From CAZDYP01 sp964509505 (GTDB lineage: Bacteria > Chloroflexota > Anaerolineae > JACRMK01): a stretch of 15,471 nt of DNA. The translations under genes and the position numbers were made by a program. Shown piece by piece: positions 12,081 to 15,471 of the stretch. The stretch's first letter is position 1. Each line of letters begins with the position of its first letter. Below the pieces are notes generated by a model. It saw only the letters and a program-made list of their open reading frames with translations. It was not told where the DNA came from and ran no database searches. The stretch covers positions 1 to 15,471 of the forward strand of contig CAZDYP010000141.1 of assembly GCA_964509505.1 (NCBI GenBank). Reading direction: 5' to 3'.

Positions 12081-15000
12081 TCTTCACCTTCACCGCCATC
12101 ACTGCCTCCTGATTGCACAACTCGTTGAACGTGTTCACGTCCTCGGCCAGGCATTGATTCAGTTTGTCGAGCTGCGCGTCAATGCGCCCTGACAAGTCCA
12201 TGAACAGTTCGCGGATTTGCATGGTGGGCGCAGTATCCGACCATTCGATAAAGCCGAGCAAGCCCGCCAGCCGCAAGTTCAACTTGGATGGGAACGAACG
12301 CGGATCATCGGCTTTCACCTGCACCAATTCGTTTTCAATCGCCGTCAACGTCTGGTTCAACTGCTGCGCTGCATCTTTGACCGATGATGTGTCAATGCGT
12401 GACGCCAGCCCCTCCACTTGCGTCCGCACATCGCGCAACTGAATGAGCGCGTCGTGCGTTGCGCTCAACTTTTTGTGCGTCTGCATGTACCACGCAAACT
12501 GTTCGCGCAACTCGTCGTCGCTTGCCGTCGCGCGCGGATCTTTCACAACGATGAACGCTTGTGTTTGTTCGTGTTTGCCCACCGTCAGTCTCACCTGATA
12601 TATGCCGGGCGGCACTTGCGGTCCCGCAACGGGAATTTCTGCGCCGCGCCCCGCCGTGTTGTCGGGCAGCTTCGTCGCATCGGGATAGCGCAAATTCCAC
12701 ACGAAGCGATTCATCCCCGCGTCTTTCGTCAAGCGCGTTGGCGGCGCGCCCTTCTCGGGTTCCTTGCTGCTGAACGAGCGAATCACCTTGTCGTCCGCAT
12801 CCAAGAATGTCAACGTCACATCGTCCTTCGGCGTCGCGTTCAAGTAGTAATGCACAATGACGCCTTCGGGGGGATTCTCGCCCGCATCCAGCAGGCGTTC
12901 TTTCTTGTCGCCCGTCGGCGTGTCCATCAACTTATACGAATACACCAAACCGCCGGCGCGCCGATACGACACGGCGGGGGTCGGCTTCTGTTGCGCCATC
13001 TTGTATTGCTTCCACCGCACCGTCGTGCGCGGCTTGAACAGGATGGCAGGGGCATTTGTCCAAGCAGCTGGGGTTCTGGCTTGGCGTGTTTTAGATTTCT
13101 GGCGACTAGCTACTGGCTTCTCGTTACTCATCTTTGCCATCTGTTGCAACGGCGTCACATCATCCAAAATCCAGAATGAACGTCCATGGGTCGCGACTAC
13201 AAGGTCGTCATCCTTCAAGATGAAATCGTGAATCGGCGTGACGGGCAAGTTTGCGCCCGAACCATCTGCCGGATTGATGAGCTGCCAGTGCGCGCCATCG
13301 TCGAATGAGACATAGATGCCTGTCTCGGTGCCCGCGTATAGCAAGCCTCGCTGGACGGGATCCTCGCGAATGACACGCGTGAACTCCCACGCGGGAATAC
13401 CATCGGTGATGAGAGCCCACGTCTTCCCGTAGTTGCTTGTCTTAAGCAGATACGGCTTCAGGTCATCGTGTTTGTAGCGCGTCGCCGCCACGTAAGCCGT
13501 CGCTTGGTCATGCGCCGATGGCTCGATGATGCTGATGAGCGCCCAGGCGGGTAACAAGCGTTTCGGCGGCGTGACGTTCTTCCACGTCTTGCCGCGGTCG
13601 TGCGAAATGTGAATCAAGCCATCGTCGCTGCCAGCCCACAGCACGTTCTCTTCGAGTTTCGATTCTTCCAGCGCGAAAATGGTACAGTAGCATTCCGCGC
13701 CCGTGTTGTCTTTGCTGATGGGGCCCCCCGATGGTTGCAACTTGTCAGGATCGTTGCGCGTCAAATCAGGCGAGACGACTTCCCAACCGTGTCCCTCGTT
13801 CATCGAGCGAAACGCATGGTTGCCCGCCACCCACAACTCATCTTTTTTCCAACGCGACCAGAAGATTGGAAACGTCCATTGAAAACGGTATTTGTGTTCA
13901 ATCGCGCCGACGCCCATGCCATAAGGTTCGGGCCAGACGCTAATGATGCGCTCCTGTCGCGTGTGATGGTTGTAATGGATAAGCCGTCCCATACCATTGC
14001 CCGAACCAATCGCGCCCGCCACGACAATGTTGGGGTCGTCGGGCTTGACGGCGATGTAACCCGATTCGCCGCCGCCGGGCCGCAGCCATTCGCTCTGCAC
14101 AATCGCGCCGAGCGCCGATTGGCTCGGCACAGACATCGCGGTATTGTCTTGTTGCGAGCCATAGACCGTGTACGGCTGGCGGTTATCGGTGGTGACGTGA
14201 TAGAACTGCGCCGTCGGCTGATTGTAAATCGAAGACCACGACAAGCCGCCGTTGAACGTCACGTTGGCGCCGCCGTCGTTGCCTTGAATTTGGCGCAGCG
14301 GATCGTGCGGGTCAATCCACAAATCGTGATTGTCGCCATGTGGCGTCGGAATCTCGAAGAAGGTCGCGCCGCCATCAATCGTCTTCCAGTGGGAGTAGTC
14401 TTCGACGTACGCCACATCGGGGTCTTTCGGATCCGCATAGACGTGCATGTAATACCACGGCCTGCCGCGCAGCCCAGGTTGCTCGCTCAAACGCAGCCAC
14501 GTCGCGCCGCCGTCGTCGCTGCGAAAGAACGCGCCATCTTCAGCTTCGACAATCGCAAACACGCGGTCACGTTGCGCGGGCGATGCGACAATGCCCATCT
14601 TGCCCAGCACACCTTTCGGCAAACCTTTGTTGCGCGTGATTTCGGTCCAGGTGTCGCCGCCGTCGGACGATTTGTAGAGCGACGAATCGGAACCACCGCT
14701 ATTCAACTTATGCGGATAGCGTTGCGCTTCCCAGAACGCGACGTACAACACACGCGGGTTATTCGGATCCATTGAGAGGTCAATCGCGCCCGCTTTGGGG
14801 CTGCGAAACAAGACTTGCTCCCACGTCTTGCCACCGTCTTTCGAGCGATAGACGCCGCGCGCTTTGTTCGGTCCCCACGCGTGACCCAACGCGGCGACAT
14901 ATACCAGCTCAGAATTCGTCGGATGGATTTGCACGCTGGCAATGTGGCGCGTGTCCGCGAGTCCGACGTTTTTCCACGTCTGACCCGCGTCGGTGGATTT

Positions 15001-15303
15001 GTACACGCCGTCGCCATGCGAGACGTTGCCGCGAATGCACGTCTCGCCCGTGCCGACATAAATCACGTTGGGGTCCGACGACGATACCGCGATTGCGCCG
15101 ATGGCTGAGGTGTTGAAGTAGCCATCGGAGATGCATTCCCAGTTGATGCCTGCGTCGCTCGTTTTCCAGACGCCGCCCGCGCACGCGCCGAAGTAATACG
15201 TTTGCGTATCGCCGACGACGCCATGCACCGCAACGACGCGCCCGCCGCGATGGGGACCAATGTTGCGGAACTGCAATGATTTGAACAAATTCGCTGCTGC
15301 CAC
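12076..15303 (-). CDS. BNR/sortilin-type beta-propeller protein (VPS10-like glycosyl-hydrolase-related)
   Basis: A 1,075-residue protein built from BNR (Asp-box) repeats of form S-x-D-x-G-x-T-W. Clear copies are at 47-55, 102-110, 153-161, 211-219, 261-269, 566-574, 621-629 and 665-673, so about 1-715 should fold as one or two beta-propellers like the sortilin/VPS10 and WD40/YVTN-BNR families. HGRSFWILDD (706-715) closes the propeller region. A Lys/Gln/Ser-rich linker (about 716-750) leads to a beta-sandwich-like part (about 750-930) and a helical tail (about 940-1065). The function of this family is not settled; sugar binding or hydrolysis is suggested. Related proteins usually carry a signal peptide; here the GTG start at 15301-15303, with AAGGAGG six bases upstream, gives a hydrophilic N-terminus without one. 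The gene is alone on its strand within the window. Confidence 0.9.
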   Translation of the reverse strand: MAAANLFKSLQFRNIGPHRGGRVVAVHGVVGDTQTYYFGACAGGVWKTSDAGINWECISDGYFNTSAIGAIAVSSSDPNVIYVGTGETCIRGNVSHGDGVYKSTDAGQTWKNVGLADTRHIASVQIHPTNSELVYVAALGHAWGPNKARGVYRSKDGGKTWEQVLFRSPKAGAIDLSMDPNNPRVLYVAFWEAQRYPHKLNSGGSDSSLYKSSDGGDTWTEITRNKGLPKGVLGKMGIVASPAQRDRVFAIVEAEDGAFFRSDDGGATWLRLSEQPGLRGRPWYYMHVYADPKDPDVAYVEDYSHWKTIDGGATFFEIPTPHGDNHDLWIDPHDPLRQIQGNDGGANVTFNGGLSWSSIYNQPTAQFYHVTTDNRQPYTVYGSQQDNTAMSVPSQSALGAIVQSEWLRPGGGESGYIAVKPDDPNIVVAGAIGSGNGMGRLIHYNHHTRQERIISVWPEPYGMGVGAIEHKYRFQWTFPIFWSRWKKDELWVAGNHAFRSMNEGHGWEVVSPDLTRNDPDKLQPSGGPISKDNTGAECYCTIFALEESKLEENVLWAGSDDGLIHISHDRGKTWKNVTPPKRLLPAWALISIIEPSAHDQATAYVAATRYKHDDLKPYLLKTSNYGKTWALITDGIPAWEFTRVIREDPVQRGLLYAGTETGIYVSFDDGAHWQLINPADGSGANLPVTPIHDFILKDDDLVVATHGRSFWILDDVTPLQQMAKMSNEKPVASRQKSKTRQARTPAAWTNAPAILFKPRTTVRWKQYKMAQQKPTPAVSYRRAGGLVYSYKLMDTPTGDKKERLLDAGENPPEGVIVHYYLNATPKDDVTLTFLDADDKVIRSFSSKEPEKGAPPTRLTKDAGMNRFVWNLRYPDATKLPDNTAGRGAEIPVAGPQVPPGIYQVRLTVGKHEQTQAFIVVKDPRATASDDELREQFAWYMQTHKKLSATHDALIQLRDVRTQVEGLASRIDTSSVKDAAQQLNQTLTAIENELVQVKADDPRSFPSKLNLRLAGLLGFIEWSDTAPTMQIRELFMDLSGRIDAQLDKLNQCLAEDVNTFNELCNQEAVMAVKVKK
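13094..13128 (-). repeat. Heptamer array inside the BNR-propeller coding sequence, five units
   Basis: Reading the minus strand from 13128 to 13094 gives five consecutive 7-base units: AGTAACG, AGAAGCC, AGTAGCT, AGTCGCC, AGAAATC. They encode residues 726-737 (SNEKPVASRQKS) in the linker after the propeller. The array has the same period and AGT phase as the one at the gene's stop codon. Confidence 0.6.
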
Positions 15304-15342
15304 GTTTTTCCTCCTTCAAGGGTAGAGTTGATTTGCGGGCGG

Positions 15343-15351
15343 ATTATAGCA
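15343..15351 (-). promoter_or_regulatory. Extended -10 promoter of the BNR-propeller gene
   Basis: On the minus strand TGCTATAAT is a perfect extended -10 element 39 bases before the GTG at 15303; the expected -35 position is not conserved. Beyond it, 15352-15471 holds no gene I can support. Confidence 0.58.
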
Positions 15352-15471
15352 CGTTTGGGGGAGCTGAAGCTGGGTTGTGAGTGGATGAGTGGAATGAGGA
15401 GCAATGAAAGACGGCAAGGGGCTTGCCATCGGCGGTGAAGAGTGGAGAAGGTTAGCGGATGATAGCTCTCC

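Noticed and set aside
13600..14775. Long plus-strand open frame (391 codons) opposite the BNR-propeller gene
   Set aside because: It is antisense to a well-supported repeat protein, has no ribosome binding site and an Arg/His/Val-rich composition typical of a shadow frame in GC-rich DNA.
15404..15471. Possible + strand gene start (ATG 15404 after GAGGAG), open to the window end
   Set aside because: Only 22 codons are visible, the ribosome binding site is too close (2-3 bases) and the peptide resembles nothing I know.

Overview
The window looks like chromosomal DNA from a moderately GC-rich, free-living bacterium. My best guess is the Chloroflexota (Anaerolineae-like). The guess rests on the gene mix (paired sugar-phosphate-isomerase TIM barrels with a Gfo/Idh oxidoreductase, an M48 membrane protease, a very large BNR-propeller protein), frequent GTG starts with good Shine-Dalgarno sites, and degenerate AGTnnnn heptamer repeats. 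It is not based on a marker gene. No rRNA, tRNA, CRISPR array, transposase or phage gene is visible.

Layout. The window opens inside the last 41 codons of an endonuclease III-type DNA glycosylase (1-126, +). A promoter overlapping its stop drives a two-gene + operon: a ketopantoate-reductase-like protein and an SDR dehydrogenase (190-1994). This meets, after only 6 bases, a four-gene minus-strand cluster (5109 to 2001): a second SDR, a homocysteine S-methyltransferase-family enzyme, an unrecognised 121-residue protein, and a DUF6065-type protein. A divergent region (5110-5340) carries a repeat array and a strong sigma-70-type promoter for ssb (5341-5769). A perfect hairpin separates ssb from a second minus-strand operon (9686 to 5847): Gfo/Idh/MocA oxidoreductase, two TIM-barrel isomerase/epimerases and a creatininase-family amidohydrolase. 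Together they look like a catabolic route for a modified sugar or cyclitol. The operon has a TTGACA promoter with a dyad in its spacer, and its gene junctions contain hairpins sharing the core ACCTTTAGGGT.

On the plus strand follow an M48 (Ste24/CAAX-protease-like) membrane metalloprotease (9989-11116) and a compact two-gene module (11317-11963). The first gene of the module is a small BECR/PBECR-like putative RNase. The second, overlapping it by 13 bases, is a DUF2283-like protein. I read this as a candidate toxin-antitoxin pair; it is bracketed by two similar terminator hairpins.

The right end is filled by a 1,075-codon minus-strand gene for a BNR/sortilin-type beta-propeller protein without a visible signal peptide. 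Its stop codon lies in an 8-unit degenerate heptamer array, and a second array of the same type (5 units) lies inside its reading frame at an interdomain linker.

Points most worth a second look: the candidate toxin-antitoxin module; the heptamer arrays, one of them coding; the endonuclease III iron-sulfur loop with Tyr in place of its third Cys; the methyltransferase TGA followed by protein-like in-frame sequence; and the unassigned catabolic operon with its spacer operator.
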